Positions 10,467 through 20,162 are shown, counted from the stretch's first letter. The stretch is DNA of 64,000 nucleotides from Synechococcus sp. PROS-9-1 (GCF_014279775.1 NZ_CP047961.1:1426001-1490000), one strand, 5' to 3'. Made by a program: numbers and translations. The notes: generated from the sequence alone by a model not told the origin.

Positions 10467-10778
10467 ATGCGTCCCCTCCAACAAGCTTTCGTCAAGACTT
10501 GGACTTTGAGCCAACTGACGATTCGATGCTTATCACTCTCGATGTTGATATTCGCTTCAGCAGGGCTCGCTCAATCCAGCCTTTTAGAGAGCGTTAAGCG
10601 AAACCCAGCGGAAGCCAAAGCGCTTTGCCAGTCCTTCAGAGCCATGAACAGCAATGGCCAGTCAGCATTGTCATCTGAAGCCATCAATCAGCTGGCAAGT
10701 CAACGCAACCTGAGCACAACCAATGCAGAAATCTTGGCTACTTACGTGATCGGACTGCATTGCTCGGATGTCCGCTGA
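10467..10778 (+). CDS. small secreted conserved hypothetical protein
   Basis: A 103-residue protein with a signal peptide: a basic N-terminus, a hydrophobic core around residues 17-33 (LSLSMLIFASAGLAQS), and probable cleavage after A-x-A-type residues near 34. The mature part is about 70 residues, alpha-helical in character, with two Cys that could form a disulfide. I recognise no domain. The start is set by a strong Shine-Dalgarno sequence. Its 3' end overlaps the start of the S15-type hydrolase gene by 11 bases. Confidence 0.7.
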   Translation: MRPLQQAFVKTWTLSQLTIRCLSLSMLIFASAGLAQSSLLESVKRNPAEAKALCQSFRAMNSNGQSALSSEAINQLASQRNLSTTNAEILATYVIGLHCSDVR

Positions 10779-12363
10779 TCAGAGGTTCGCTGACGCGACA
10801 TTGATCACCCCTGATGGCGTGTCTTTGGTGTCGCGCATCTGGACCCCACAGGGGGCTGGTCCATGGCCCACCCTGCTAATGAGACAGCCCTACGGACGGG
10901 CGATTGCTTCCACCGTGACCCTCCCCCACCCGCTCTGGTGGACCGACCAAGGATTTGCAATCGTCGTCCAAGATGTTCGCGGACAGGGGAGTTCGGATGG
11001 GACGTTTCAAGGGTTCGGCCAAGAAGCTGTCGATACCGCCGCGACCCTGACTTGGCTGCGCGAGCGGCCCGAATGCAATGGCCGCATTGGCCTTTTTGGA
11101 TTGTCCTATCAAGGGCTAACTCAGCTGCTTGCACCACCGGACTGCCCAGCTCCAGATTGCCTCGCACCAGCCATGTGCGGCTTGGATGAACGGGAGCATT
11201 GGAGTTGCGAAGGAGGCGCTCACTGGTGGCACCTCGGCCTTGGCTGGGGCTTGCAGCTTGCAGCCCTGCAAGCCAAGCGCCGCAACGATCCAGTCGTCTG
11301 GGACGAGATCCACAGCGCTTTGGTCGATGGTCGCTATCTCCACGAAGGAGAAAGGCTCTTGGAGCGACATGACCCCGAGGGAATGGCCTTGCGCTGGTTG
11401 AAACAACCTGCAGATCAGGCCGAAGGCTGGACTCTCCATCGCCCACCAGAAGCCTGGCTCCGCAAACCCATGCTGCTGATCGGCGGCTGGTGGGATCCCC
11501 ATTTGCGAGGTCTCCTCGACCTTCTCAATACGGCCCGATCCAGGGGCGGCAATCCAGAACTTCACATCGGCCCAGCCACCCATCTGCAGTGGTGGCCAGA
11601 AACCAACCAACTTCTGCTGGATTTTTTCAATCAAAATCTCAAAAGTTCCCCGACCCACAGCCAAGACCAGACAGCAGAGATCAGGCTTTGGGATCAAGGC
11701 GATGCCACCTGGTCTCGTCAAAGTGGAAACGAGTGCCCCAGCGCCTGTTGGCATCTGGGCAGCAAAGGGTTGGCTTGCCTTGATCTCAGCGATGGGACAT
11801 TGCTCGATACAGCGATGTCTGGATCTGGAACCTGCGTCATCGTTCATGACCCATGGCGACCCGCACCGGCCGTTGGCGGGCATTTGAGTCCTACGGCTGG
11901 GCCGTGCGACCGGAGGGTGGTTGATCAACGCTCGGACGTAGCCGTCTTTAGCTCCACGCCGCTCCAAACAGCTCTCCAGCTATGCGGTCGCCCGCTCTTG
12001 AAATTAAAGGTGTCTGCAGATCAGCCAGCCTTTGATCTTTGCGCTGCACTTTCAAGACTCCCCGCTGATGGAGAGGAGGTGCAGCAGCTCTCAACAGGTG
12101 TGTTGCGAGTGAGACGGGCCATTGACTCCGAATTCGGCAACATCACACTGGAACTGCAGCCGTTGCTCGTGAGCTTCCAACCTGGAGATCGACTTCGGCT
12201 CTCGCTTGCGGGGGCCTCATGGCCGGCCATTGGTGTCAATCCAGGAGATGGGGAGCAATGCTTTGGCCCAGCCAACAGCGATTGCCGCGTCATCACCCTT
12301 TGCTTACACCTGGATGAGGCGACACTGCAAATGGCGCCACTGCTCGTTCCCCAAGCCGGATGA
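10768..12363 (+). CDS. CocE/NonD-family hydrolase (peptidase S15-like)
   Basis: A 531-residue serine hydrolase of the X-Pro dipeptidyl-peptidase/cocaine-esterase family. The N-terminal alpha/beta hydrolase domain has MRQPYGR, VVQDVRGQGSSDG and the nucleophile elbow GLFGLSYQGLTQ (about residues 108-119). GGWWDPHLRGLLDL and GPATHLQWW supply the probable catalytic Asp and His. The C-terminal half is the family jelly-roll domain. The natural substrate, an ester or acyl-amide, cannot be inferred. There is no signal peptide. Confidence 0.87.
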   Translation: MSADQRFADATLITPDGVSLVSRIWTPQGAGPWPTLLMRQPYGRAIASTVTLPHPLWWTDQGFAIVVQDVRGQGSSDGTFQGFGQEAVDTAATLTWLRERPECNGRIGLFGLSYQGLTQLLAPPDCPAPDCLAPAMCGLDEREHWSCEGGAHWWHLGLGWGLQLAALQAKRRNDPVVWDEIHSALVDGRYLHEGERLLERHDPEGMALRWLKQPADQAEGWTLHRPPEAWLRKPMLLIGGWWDPHLRGLLDLLNTARSRGGNPELHIGPATHLQWWPETNQLLLDFFNQNLKSSPTHSQDQTAEIRLWDQGDATWSRQSGNECPSACWHLGSKGLACLDLSDGTLLDTAMSGSGTCVIVHDPWRPAPAVGGHLSPTAGPCDRRVVDQRSDVAVFSSTPLQTALQLCGRPLLKLKVSADQPAFDLCAALSRLPADGEEVQQLSTGVLRVRRAIDSEFGNITLELQPLLVSFQPGDRLRLSLAGASWPAIGVNPGDGEQCFGPANSDCRVITLCLHLDEATLQMAPLLVPQAG

Positions 12364-12399
12364 ACTCCGGCAAACTAACTCCATTGTTGCCCCACATTC

Positions 12400-13140
12400 A
12401 TGAAGCTCTCTTCCTGCCTTCTGGTCTGCGCTCTCGCGGCACCGATGCTGCAGGCGTTCCCTGTGCCAGAGGCACGAGGAGAACAGCTTTTGGCCCAGGG
12501 AGCGCTGGCCCCACGTACTCCTCTGAGTGCCAGTGAAGCCAGTGAAGCAGCAGATTCATTGTTGACGGCCCTACAAACCCGTAACGCCCAGGCTTTATTT
12601 GATCGCCTATCCACCCCACTGCAAAACGCAACCACCGTTGAAGCCGTGAAGGGGCGCTTAAACCATGCGCATCGCATCCAATCCACGCGTGTTGTGGCGA
12701 TTTATCCAGGAATGGATGACACCACCGTGGATGTGATTGCCCAAACCGACCAGGGAAGCAAGGAGCTGCTTCTCGTTCTTGACGATGAAGGCAAGCTAGT
12801 GGCCTGGAAGTGGCTGGGTGAAACGCTGCCGATCGAGACAACGGCTCTCAAATTTGTTCGCGATCTCAACGCACAACGCTGGATTGCAGCTCGCTACTAC
12901 CTTTCACTTGATTTTCAAAAAGAGATTTCTCCAGAAGATCTAGAGCGCAAGTGGAGCAAATTGAGCCGCGTCCTAGGTGGTGTAAAGCGGATCAAAAACG
13001 CTGTGATTTCCAGCAGAGGAGCCGAACAACAACTCGTTCTGGTCACCATTGAATTTGGAACCGTGACCGACAACTTGTTTGTCATTTTCGATGCTCAAGG
13101 CCGGATCATCAACGTGGACTTCTCAGAGGATCTGGTCTGA
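12400..13140 (+). CDS. DUF3887 domain protein, probably secreted
   Basis: A 246-residue protein with an N-terminal signal peptide (hydrophobic residues 4-20, then PVPEARGEQ). It contains two NTF2-like halves of the DUF3887 type: about residues 45-130 (ADSLLTALQTRNAQALFDRL) and about 150-246 (FVRDLNAQRWIAARYYLS). DUF3887 is found in secreted bacterial proteins of unknown role. It is independent of the flanking genes: 36 bases separate it from the hydrolase and 81 from glgB. Confidence 0.75.
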   Translation: MKLSSCLLVCALAAPMLQAFPVPEARGEQLLAQGALAPRTPLSASEASEAADSLLTALQTRNAQALFDRLSTPLQNATTVEAVKGRLNHAHRIQSTRVVAIYPGMDDTTVDVIAQTDQGSKELLLVLDDEGKLVAWKWLGETLPIETTALKFVRDLNAQRWIAARYYLSLDFQKEISPEDLERKWSKLSRVLGGVKRIKNAVISSRGAEQQLVLVTIEFGTVTDNLFVIFDAQGRIINVDFSEDLV

Positions 13141-13171
13141 TCCCAAAAACTCGGGGGAATCCATGCAGCCA

Positions 13172-13188
13172 AGGCGGGTTTTCCGCCT
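13172..13188 (+). other. small perfect hairpin upstream of glgB
   Basis: AGGCGG-GTTTT-CCGCCT, a 6-bp stem with a 5-base loop, sits 33 bases before the glgB ATG in the DUF3887-glgB gap. No T-run follows, so it is not a canonical terminator. It may shape the 5' leader of glgB mRNA. Confidence 0.35.
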
Positions 13189-13221
13189 AAGCTCCCGGCC
13201 TAACGAAGTCCATTCCCCTGC

Positions 13222-15519
13222 ATGACCGGCGCTGTTCTCGACTGGATGGTTCAGGACAGCCAGAGGCTGGCTGAATGCCGACACGATCATCCCTTTTCTC
13301 TTCTTGGGCCCCAACAGCTGGAGTCGGGCCAATGGATTGTTAGGGCTTGGGTTCCAGAAGCTGAAACCGTTGAGTTGATCCTCGATGGCGAACGCCTATC
13401 GATGCAGACTCCTCATCATCCATGGGTTTTTGAAGCCAAATGTTCAAGGGATCCAGGGCATAACTACAAATTGAAGATCCGCCGAGGCGGGCTCGAGCAC
13501 GAGCAATTCGATCCTTGGGCCTTTCGGCATGAGTGGATGGGCGAGATGGATCGCCATCTGTTTGCAGAAGGCAATCACCATCACATTTGGCGTCGGATGG
13601 GGGCCCACCAATGCCAACAAGGTGGCATTCAAGGTGTGATGTTCTGCCTGTGGGCACCGAACGCCCTCACCGTCAGCGTCATCGGAAATCTCAACTCATG
13701 GGATGGCCGCTATCACCCCATGCAGCAAAGGCTGGGCGGCATTTGGGAATTGTTCGTTCCCGAGCTTGAGGAAGGACATTTCTACAAATACGAAATCCGC
13801 ACCCAAGACGGCCACTGCTATCAGAAGGCTGACCCCTACGGCTTCCAGCATGAAGTCAGGCCTGATACCAGCTCCATCGTTAGTCATCTCGATGGATTTC
13901 AGTGGAATGATGACGCCTGGATCAGCGGCCGAGATAGACGCAACCCTCTCGATCAGCCGATCTCGGTCTACGAGATGCACCTTGGCAGCTGGATTCACGC
14001 CTCAGCTGACGATCCATTCATCGAAGCCGATGGAACTCCACGCCCACCGGTGCCTGCCGCTGATCTAAAGCCAGGTGCCCGCTTGCTCACCTATCCCGAG
14101 CTTGCCGATCGTCTGATTCCTTACATCAAAGAGCAAGGGTTCAGCCACATCGAATTGATGCCAATCACAGAGCATCCTTTCGATGGGTCATGGGGATACC
14201 AAGTCACTGGTTGGTATGCACCCACAAGCCGCTACGGCACTCCCGACGAATTTCGCGCCTTCGTGGATCGCTGCCACGCCGAGGGCATCGGGGTGATCAT
14301 CGATTGGGTGCCTGGTCACTTCCCCAAAGACAGTCATGGGCTTGCCTTCTTCGATGGCTGCCACCTGTACGAACATGCCGACCCACGGATTGGCGAGCAC
14401 AAGGAATGGGGGACGCTGATCTTCAACTACAGCCGGAATGAGGTTCGAAATTTCCTGGTTGCCAATCTCGTCTTCTGGTTTGACCAGTTCCACATCGATG
14501 GCATCCGGGTTGATGCCGTGGCATCGATGCTTTACCGAGATTATTTGCGACCCGATGGTGAGTGGTTAGCCAACGAACAAGGGGGCAGAGAAAACACCGA
14601 AGCCGTCCGCTTCCTGCAACAAGCCAATCACGTTCTGTTCGAGCATTTCCCAGGTGCTCTTTCTATCGCTGAAGAATCCACCACCTGGCCCATGGTGACC
14701 CAGCCCACAGAGAATGGCGGACTTGGCTTCAATCTCAAATGGAACATGGGATGGATGCACGACATGCTCGATTACTTCGAGCTGGATCCGTGGTTCCGCC
14801 AGTTTCATCAAAACAACATCACGTTTTCGATCTGGTACACGTACACCGAAAACTTCATGCTTGCCCTGAGTCACGACGAAGTCGTGCATGGAAAGAGCCA
14901 TCTCCTTCACAAGATGCCAGGAGATGACTGGCAGAAGTACGCCAATACACGTGCCTTATTGGCCTACATGTGGACCCATCCAGGCAAGAAAACGATCTTC
15001 ATGGGTATGGAGTTCGGCCAACGTTCTGAATGGAACGTTTGGGGAGATTTGCAGTGGGATTTGCTGAACTTCGAGCCGCACGCGGGTGTTCATCGCATGG
15101 TGAAAGAACTCAATGCGCTCTACAAGCAAGAGCCTGCTCTCTGGAAAGACGACTTTGATCAGTACGGCTTTCAGTGGATCGACTGCAATGACAATCGCCA
15201 TTCCGTGATTAGCTTCATGCGCCGAGAAAGCACAAGTGGCTCTTGGTTAATCGTCGTGGCCAACTTCACACCCCAAAGCCATTCCCATTACAAGGTGGGA
15301 GTTCCTATCTCTGGCTTCTACGAAGAAATCTTCAATACCGATGCTGCTAAATACGGTGGCAGCAACCTTGGAAATCTTGGTGGGAAGAGAAGCGATGAAT
15401 GGGGGATCCATGGCTACGAAAACTCCTTGGATCTCTGCCTGCCACCTCTCAGCGTGATGGTGTTTAAGCACGATGCCAAGAAAAGTTTGGCTGAAGCCAG
15501 CAAAAAAGGGAGTGATTAG
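13222..15519 (+). CDS. glgB: 1,4-alpha-glucan branching enzyme
   Basis: Introduces alpha-1,6 branches into glycogen, the carbon store of cyanobacteria. The 765-residue GH13 protein has the two-part N-terminus typical of long GlgB (a first beta-sandwich, then CBM48 around residues 125-225). The (beta/alpha)8 barrel follows, with [24 protein letters not shown] (nucleophile Asp), [10 protein letters not shown] (acid-base Glu) and [11 protein letters not shown] (stabilising Asp). A C-terminal beta-domain ends the protein. No other glg gene is adjacent. Confidence 0.97.
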   Translation: MTGAVLDWMVQDSQRLAECRHDHPFSLLGPQQLESGQWIVRAWVPEAETVELILDGERLSMQTPHHPWVFEAKCSRDPGHNYKLKIRRGGLEHEQFDPWAFRHEWMGEMDRHLFAEGNHHHIWRRMGAHQCQQGGIQGVMFCLWAPNALTVSVIGNLNSWDGRYHPMQQRLGGIWELFVPELEEGHFYKYEIRTQDGHCYQKADPYGFQHEVRPDTSSIVSHLDGFQWNDDAWISGRDRRNPLDQPISVYEMHLGSWIHASADDPFIEADGTPRPPVPAADLKPGARLLTYPELADRLIPYIKEQGFSHIELMPITEHPFDGSWGYQVTGWYAPTSRYGTPDEFRAFVDRCHAEGIGVIIDWVPGHFPKDSHGLAFFDGCHLYEHADPRIGEHKEWGTLIFNYSRNEVRNFLVANLVFWFDQFHIDGIRVDAVASMLYRDYLRPDGEWLANEQGGRENTEAVRFLQQANHVLFEHFPGALSIAEESTTWPMVTQPTENGGLGFNLKWNMGWMHDMLDYFELDPWFRQFHQNNITFSIWYTYTENFMLALSHDEVVHGKSHLLHKMPGDDWQKYANTRALLAYMWTHPGKKTIFMGMEFGQRSEWNVWGDLQWDLLNFEPHAGVHRMVKELNALYKQEPALWKDDFDQYGFQWIDCNDNRHSVISFMRRESTSGSWLIVVANFTPQSHSHYKVGVPISGFYEEIFNTDAAKYGGSNLGNLGGKRSDEWGIHGYENSLDLCLPPLSVMVFKHDAKKSLAEASKKGSD

Positions 15520-15615
15520 GTTCAGGTGATGTGACAAAACTGGCCGAATCGCCGAAAAGCAAAGCGATTTGGTCAGTTTCGTCAGGTAGGTTGCCGCCTG
15601 GATCTTCACGCATTC

Positions 15616-16671
15616 ATGAGCGACACCCTGCCCCTACTGCTCCGTGCCGCCCGCGGAGAATCGGTAGAGCGTCCTCCTGTCTGGATGATGCGTCAGGCAG
15701 GGCGCTACATGAAGGTCTATCGCGACCTTCGCGATCGCCACCCCAGCTTCCGAGAACGATCTGAAAACCCTGATCTCTCTTACGAGATCTCGATGCAGCC
15801 TTTCAAGGCCTTTCAGCCTGATGGAGTCATTCTGTTCTCAGACATCCTGACCCCTCTACCTGGCATGGGGATTGAGTTCGACATTGTTGAAAGCAAAGGC
15901 CCTCAAATTGGTGATCCGATCCGGAGCCTCAGTCAAGTTGAAGCGCTTAGACCTCTTCAGCCTGAAGAGAGCATGCCTTTTGTGGGCGAAGTCCTTGGAC
16001 GCCTCCGCAGCAGTGTTGGAAATCAGGCTGCCGTCCTTGGCTTTGTAGGCGCACCCTGGACCCTGGCGGCGTATGTGGTGGAAGGGAAAAGCAGCAAGAA
16101 TTATGCCGTCATTAAAAAGATGGCCTTTCAGGAGCCAGAACTCCTGCACAAACTCCTCGATCACTTCGCGACTTCGATTGCCACCTACCTGCGTTATCAA
16201 ATTGATTCCGGAGCGCAGGTCGTACAAATGTTTGACTCTTGGGCAGGACAGCTCAGCCCAGCCGATTACGACACCTTTGCTGCTCCGTATCAGAAAAAAG
16301 TTGTCGATCTCGTCAAACAAACGCATCCCGACACCCCGTTCATCCTTTACATCTCTGGAAGCGCAGGGGTTTTAGAACGAATGGGTCGCACAGGTGTCGA
16401 CATCATTTCACTGGATTGGACGGTGGACATGGCTGAGGGACTCGCCCGCCTTCCCGACCACATCGGAGTGCAAGGCAATGTCGATCCAGGATTGCTGTTT
16501 GGCACACCTGAGGCCATTCGCGATCGCATCGATGATTGCGTGCGTAAGGCCCGTGGTCGCCGCCACATCCTGAATCTGGGCCATGGAATTTTGCCTGGCA
16601 CTCCTGAGGAGAACGGCCGCGCTTTCTTTGAAGCTGGCAAGACTGTGATGGATCGTATCGGGAGAGGCTGA
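15616..16671 (+). CDS. hemE: uroporphyrinogen decarboxylase
   Basis: Decarboxylates the four acetate side chains of uroporphyrinogen III to give coproporphyrinogen III, on the route to haem and chlorophyll. It is 351 residues, normal length. Key segments are [10 protein letters not shown] with the substrate-binding Arg, [11 protein letters not shown] with the catalytic Asp, [16 protein letters not shown], and [14 protein letters not shown] near the C-terminus. The TGA stop is followed directly by the TTG start of the next gene, so the two are probably translationally coupled. Confidence 0.97.
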   Translation: MSDTLPLLLRAARGESVERPPVWMMRQAGRYMKVYRDLRDRHPSFRERSENPDLSYEISMQPFKAFQPDGVILFSDILTPLPGMGIEFDIVESKGPQIGDPIRSLSQVEALRPLQPEESMPFVGEVLGRLRSSVGNQAAVLGFVGAPWTLAAYVVEGKSSKNYAVIKKMAFQEPELLHKLLDHFATSIATYLRYQIDSGAQVVQMFDSWAGQLSPADYDTFAAPYQKKVVDLVKQTHPDTPFILYISGSAGVLERMGRTGVDIISLDWTVDMAEGLARLPDHIGVQGNVDPGLLFGTPEAIRDRIDDCVRKARGRRHILNLGHGILPGTPEENGRAFFEAGKTVMDRIGRG

Positions 16672-17673
16672 TTGATCCCGGCACCCGCTCGAATCCTGAT
16701 TACCGGCGCAAGTGGTTGCGTCGGCCAATACACAGCGGCTTGGCTACTGGAACATTCCGATGCCGAGTTACTGCTTTGGCTGCGTGACCCAGCCAAACTT
16801 TCGGCGATCTCAGCGGATCAACCACGTGTCCGACTGTTAGTGGGAGATCTGCGTGAAACAGATCGTTTTGCCAGCGAACTCTCCTCCGTGACCCGGGTGA
16901 TTCATACGGCTACCGCATGGGGAGATCCTGAGCGTGCCCATCAAGTGAATGTTGTGGCCGTCAAGAGGATGCTGGCCCTTCTGAATCCAGCAGTCATTGA
17001 ACAGATCATCTATTTCTCCACCGCCAGCATTCTCGATCGTTCCTTGCAGCCGCTTCAAGAAGCACTGGCCTACGGCACCGAATACATCCAAACCAAAGCC
17101 CAATGCTTAAGGGAGCTTGAGCAACACCCCCTAGCTGAACGCATTGTTGCGGTATTTCCAACATTGGTCTTCGGCGGAAGGGTGGATGGGACAAGTCCCT
17201 TCCCAACCAGTTACCTCACGGAAGGCCTAGCGGAAGCAAGCAAATGGTTGTGGCTCGCTCGCTGGCTAAGAGCCGATGCCAGCTTTCATTTCATCCATGC
17301 GGCTGACATTGCAGCAATCTGCGGAATCCTGGCGACCACGCCTCATCAGCCCAATCCGGAACCTGGCCAAGGACCAGTCCGCAGAATAGTGATGGGGCAA
17401 CCATGGATCAGCGTGAACGATGCAGTTGCCACGCTTTGTCGCTGGAGAGGTGTGTCGCGAACTCCTGGGATACCCCTTTGGAGCTGGCTAATTGAAGGGC
17501 TGATCAAAATCCTTCCAATCGAAATCAACGCATGGGATCGGTTTTCAATTCACCAGCGTCACTTCGTTCATGATCCCGTCACCCAGCCTGAACGCTTCGG
17601 TGGTCGAAGCTTTGGGCCAGATCTTGAAACAGTTCTGATCGATTCAGGGCTTCCACATCGTGGAAACGTCTGA
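16672..17673 (+). CDS. NAD(P)-dependent epimerase/dehydratase-like protein (extended SDR)
   Basis: A 333-residue extended short-chain dehydrogenase. The Rossmann motif ILITGASGCVGQYTA (G-x-x-G-x-x-G) is at residues 7-21. VIHTATAW is the conserved strand-4 segment, and YIQTK provides the Y-x-x-x-K pair with the catalytic Ser-rich FSTASILD upstream. The substrate is unknown. TTG is the first usable start and abuts the hemE stop. Placement next to hemE could hint at tetrapyrrole or chlorophyll work, but this is inference only. Confidence 0.8.
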   Translation: MIPAPARILITGASGCVGQYTAAWLLEHSDAELLLWLRDPAKLSAISADQPRVRLLVGDLRETDRFASELSSVTRVIHTATAWGDPERAHQVNVVAVKRMLALLNPAVIEQIIYFSTASILDRSLQPLQEALAYGTEYIQTKAQCLRELEQHPLAERIVAVFPTLVFGGRVDGTSPFPTSYLTEGLAEASKWLWLARWLRADASFHFIHAADIAAICGILATTPHQPNPEPGQGPVRRIVMGQPWISVNDAVATLCRWRGVSRTPGIPLWSWLIEGLIKILPIEINAWDRFSIHQRHFVHDPVTQPERFGGRSFGPDLETVLIDSGLPHRGNV

Positions 17674-17707
17674 ACAGCGTTAAAGTGGCAGAAGTGTATA
17701 TGAGCTC

Positions 17708-18067
17708 ATGATCAGCCGTTTGCGTTCTCTCCTTTCAGCCGCGATTGCTTTCGCTCTCGTTCTAGGGCTTGCCGTTGGTACAGCCAATGCTGCAACTGTT
17801 GAAGTGAAGCTCGGTACAGATTCCGGAATGCTGGCTTTCGAGCCAAACACTCTCAACATCAAAGCTGGTGACACCGTCAAATTCGTCAACAACAAGCTGG
17901 CGCCTCACAACGCCGTGTTTGATGGCCATGATGAACTCAGCCACAGCGATCTAGCCTTTGCTCCTGGCGAATCCTGGGAAGAGACCTTCACCGAAGCCGG
18001 AACTTTTGACTTCTACTGCGAGCCCCACCGTGGCGCTGGCATGGTCGGCAAAGTTATCGTTGAGTGA
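17708..18067 (+). CDS. petE: plastocyanin
   Basis: Soluble thylakoid-lumen copper protein carrying electrons from cytochrome b6f to photosystem I. The 119-residue precursor has a signal peptide ending in VGTANA near residue 27. The cupredoxin fold shows the copper ligands: His in APHNAVF, and Cys, His and Met in [12 protein letters not shown] stem-loop with a T-run follows the gene, and the cytochrome c6 gene petJ starts 112 bases later on the same strand. This places the two interchangeable carriers side by side. Confidence 0.97.
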   Translation: MISRLRSLLSAAIAFALVLGLAVGTANAATVEVKLGTDSGMLAFEPNTLNIKAGDTVKFVNNKLAPHNAVFDGHDELSHSDLAFAPGESWEETFTEAGTFDFYCEPHRGAGMVGKVIVE

Positions 18068-18091
18068 TCTTTAGATCAGCAGTTGAACACA

Positions 18092-18135
18092 AGTCCGGCG
18101 AGCGTTTTAACAGATGCCCACCGGACTCTTTTTTT
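18092..18135 (+). terminator. rho-independent terminator after petE
   Basis: AGTCCGG (18092-18098) pairs perfectly with CCGGACT (18121-18127) across a 22-base loop and is followed by C and seven T residues (18129-18135). It lies 24 bases after the petE stop and ends 44 bases before the petJ start. It should separate petE from petJ transcription, wholly or partly. Confidence 0.7.
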
Positions 18136-18179
18136 GGGTTCCGAAATGGATAGGGTTTGAGAAAGCAAAGCTGGTGGTG

Positions 18180-18548
18180 ATGCCCAAGTCCATTTCCGTG
18201 TTCGCATTGGTGCTCAGCATCAGCCTCAATCTGTTGGGAGTTTCAGCTGCATTTGCGGCCAGCACTCCTGCCGTTGACCTCGAACATGGAGGCCAGCTCT
18301 TTTCTGCGAATTGTGCGGCATGTCATATGGGTGGTGGCAACGTGATCAGTGCATCCAGAACGTTGAGTCAAAGCGATCTGCAAGCTCATCTCAATGAGTA
18401 CGGCGACGATCACATTGAAGCCATCGAGCACCAAATTGAAAATGGAAAAAATGCGATGCCCTCGTTTGTAGGAAAGTTGAGCGAGCAAGATATTATTGAT
18501 GTAGCCGCCTACGTAGAACTGAAGGCTGAGAAAGGCTGGCAGCGATGA
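18180..18548 (+). CDS. petJ: cytochrome c6
   Basis: Haem-containing lumenal electron carrier, the alternative to plastocyanin. The haem site is NCAACHMGGGN. The axial Met is in NAMPSFVGKLSEQDI, and the C-terminus VAAYVELKAEKGW is typical of c6. ATG 18180 gives a 122-residue precursor with a clean signal peptide (SVFALVLSISLNLLGVSAAFAAS). The frame extends to 18114, but that part overlaps the petE terminator and was rejected. The stop overlaps the Nif11 gene start by 4 bases (ATGA). Confidence 0.95.
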   Translation: MPKSISVFALVLSISLNLLGVSAAFAASTPAVDLEHGGQLFSANCAACHMGGGNVISASRTLSQSDLQAHLNEYGDDHIEAIEHQIENGKNAMPSFVGKLSEQDIIDVAAYVELKAEKGWQR

Positions 18549-18748
18549 GCCGAGAGGGTTGGAAAGACTTCTTGCATGCTGCAGAACGAAGTCCGGCTCT
18601 TCAGCGTGAGCTCAACGGCTGTAGCGAAACAAAAGACATCGTTGAGCTTGGCAAGCGCCTTGGCTTTTCATTGTGCCTAGACGACCTCAACCAAGATGCT
18701 CAAGCCGAAACCATCAGCAAGTGGTTCGAGCAAAGCACCATCCAATAA
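18545..18748 (+). CDS. Nif11-domain small protein
   Basis: A 67-residue protein consisting almost entirely of a Nif11 domain: WKDFLHAAERSPALQRELNGC, then a small loop, then IVELGKRLGFSLCLDDL. Nif11 domains are known as leader regions of ribosomal peptide precursors in marine picocyanobacteria, but many free Nif11 proteins have no peptide-maturation partner. There is no Gly-Gly cleavage motif or Cys-rich core here, so this is a stand-alone domain rather than an obvious lanthipeptide precursor. It overlaps petJ by 4 bases and is probably cotranslated with it. Confidence 0.8.
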   Translation: MSREGWKDFLHAAERSPALQRELNGCSETKDIVELGKRLGFSLCLDDLNQDAQAETISKWFEQSTIQ

Positions 18749-18837
18749 CCAGACAAACCTCCAGATCACGAGGTACAAATCTCACCATTAGCGTGGAGCA
18801 TCTGTAGGGACGTCAGGCGTTGATCAAAGCGAATGCA

Positions 18838-19068
18838 ATGACCAGCGAACAATTGGATCGGGTCATTGAGATGGCATGGGAAGACCGCACACCGTTTGAA
18901 GCCATTGAATATCAGTTCGGTCTCATGGAGAAAGATGTGATCAGCTTGATGCGCCAGACATTAAAACCAGGATCCTTCCGCAGCTGGCGTCAACGTGTCT
19001 CTGGCCGCAAAACGAAGCATGCGGCCACGAGCAATGCCGAACGCTTCAGAGCAGCATGTCACCACTAG
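18838..19068 (+). CDS. TIGR03643/DUF2805-family small protein
   Basis: A 76-residue protein matching the DUF2805 pattern: DRVIEMAWEDRTPFEAIEYQFG, then EKDVISLMRQTLKPGSFRSWRQRV. The first half resembles a helix-turn-helix and the C-terminus is basic, so nucleic-acid binding is possible but unproven. ATG 18838 is preferred; an in-frame TTG at 18820 would add six residues. Confidence 0.8.
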   Translation: MTSEQLDRVIEMAWEDRTPFEAIEYQFGLMEKDVISLMRQTLKPGSFRSWRQRVSGRKTKHAATSNAERFRAACHH

Positions 19069-19082
19069 GCAATATCAAGAAA

Positions 19083-19298
19083 TTAATCGTCAGATGGGTT
19101 GCTTGAGCGACTCTCAATTTTGGCATCAGCCCAACGCGAGAAAAAATAAACAGCAATAAACATCGGCAAGTAAGCAATCCACATGTTGTCAAGCTCCAGT
19201 CCGCTGTTGTTAATGAGAACCAAGCCTCCATAGCCAACGACAAAGTAAATACCAGCCCGGCGAAGAGCCCCAACTTGTTTAGGATTCATCGAATTCAA
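19083..19298 (-). CDS. small membrane protein, hypothetical
   Basis: A 71-residue protein with two hydrophobic segments, about residues 15-30 (AGIYFVVGYGGLVLIN) and 38-54 (MWIAYLPMFIAVYFFSRW), and a charged C-terminal tail. I recognise no family. Composition and layout suggest a real small inner-membrane or thylakoid protein. It lies tail-to-tail with the DUF2805 gene. Confidence 0.55.
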   Translation of the reverse strand: MNSMNPKQVGALRRAGIYFVVGYGGLVLINNSGLELDNMWIAYLPMFIAVYFFSRWADAKIESRSSNPSDD

Positions 19299-19339
19299 TA
19301 ATCTTTTCCTTAGGCTAATAGCTCACTCAACCAAGAGCA

Positions 19340-19573
19340 TCATCTTCTATACAACTGATACGTTCTTGAATGATCTGATTCACTTACCAAGAACAGCATC
19401 ATGTACCAGACAAGGATGACGATCAACACACGGAACGTCTTAAAAAGGGTTGAAGCGTCAACAGCCGCTGCATTGGCACAGCCGACAACGTAATATGGAG
19501 ATTGGAGATTTGGGGCAAGCATGAAGGAGACTTTCGGAGCCTTCTCTTCAGACTTGTTGAGCTTAGGGGACAT
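19340..19573 (-). CDS. small hypothetical protein with one C-terminal membrane segment
   Basis: A 77-residue protein if started at ATG 19573 (MSPKLNKSEEKAPK); a TTG at 19603 would add ten residues. One membrane segment lies near the C-terminus (FRVLIVILVWYMMLFLVS) after a Cys-containing stretch (VVGCANAAAVDAS). No family is recognised. It lies upstream of and parallel to the 71-residue membrane protein gene. A 16-base perfect palindrome sits 44 bases upstream of its start. Confidence 0.45.
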   Translation of the reverse strand: MSPKLNKSEEKAPKVSFMLAPNLQSPYYVVGCANAAAVDASTLFKTFRVLIVILVWYMMLFLVSESDHSRTYQLYRR

Positions 19574-19617
19574 GAGTCCCGGGTATACCATCAGGATCAA
19601 CAAAGACCCTAATCAAT

Positions 19618-19633
19618 AACATTGCACAATGTT
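19618..19633. promoter_or_regulatory. 16-base perfect palindrome, candidate operator
   Basis: AACATTG-CA-CAATGTT reads the same on both strands. It lies in a 289-base AT-rich region between the divergent genes at 19340-19573 and 19863-20162, nearer the former. A dimeric-regulator site is plausible; no known consensus was matched. Confidence 0.4.
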
Positions 19634-19862
19634 CCTACAGATAGCAGCATCAAATGATCATTGCTACAAGAAATAATTTAATACAACTCAATTCAAGGTC
19701 AAGACAAGGCACATCAATCTCATACAGTGATTTCCTGTACCGCAAATATCAAACTTTTAAACAAGTAGCGGTAGACACATGGAAGAATCAAGACCGAATG
19801 ACACGGTCTTTACCTAAGCAATGATTGACTAAGGTTGAGTTAGTGATACCAGAGCGAGAGAG

Positions 19863-20162
19863 ATGGCTGACATCAGCAACCGCCCAAGCCCAAGCGAAAT
19901 GACCTATTCCCAGGCCTGGGAGGAGTATCAAAACAATGGCGAGACCTGGCGAACCGAGCACGATGAAGCCCTACAGCAAGTGCGCTTAGAAATGCCTGAG
20001 GCTGGCTCAGGCGCACTTGTGGAAGCGGGACTGATCATGGCATCCCGCCCAATTGGTCAACGCCAAGAAGCGCTAAGCAGATGGCACGAATTTTTCGCAA
20101 GCGACAAACAGGCAAATGCTTTGAATGGTTATCCATCTGGTCACCCCAAATCAAGGACTTGA
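19863..20162 (+). CDS. hypothetical protein, 99 residues
   Basis: A soluble, acidic, Gln/Glu-rich protein with a helical character (SEMTYSQAWEEYQNNGETWRTEHDEAL). No family is recognised. ATG 19863 follows a purine-rich GAGCGAGAGAG stretch that may serve as ribosome-binding site. An inverted repeat follows the stop. Confidence 0.5.
   Translation: MADISNRPSPSEMTYSQAWEEYQNNGETWRTEHDEALQQVRLEMPEAGSGALVEAGLIMASRPIGQRQEALSRWHEFFASDKQANALNGYPSGHPKSRT

Noticed and set aside
11116-11967. 283-residue minus-strand open frame
   Set aside because: Fully antisense to the CocE-type hydrolase, whose catalytic motifs are intact; no recognisable domain in the antisense product.
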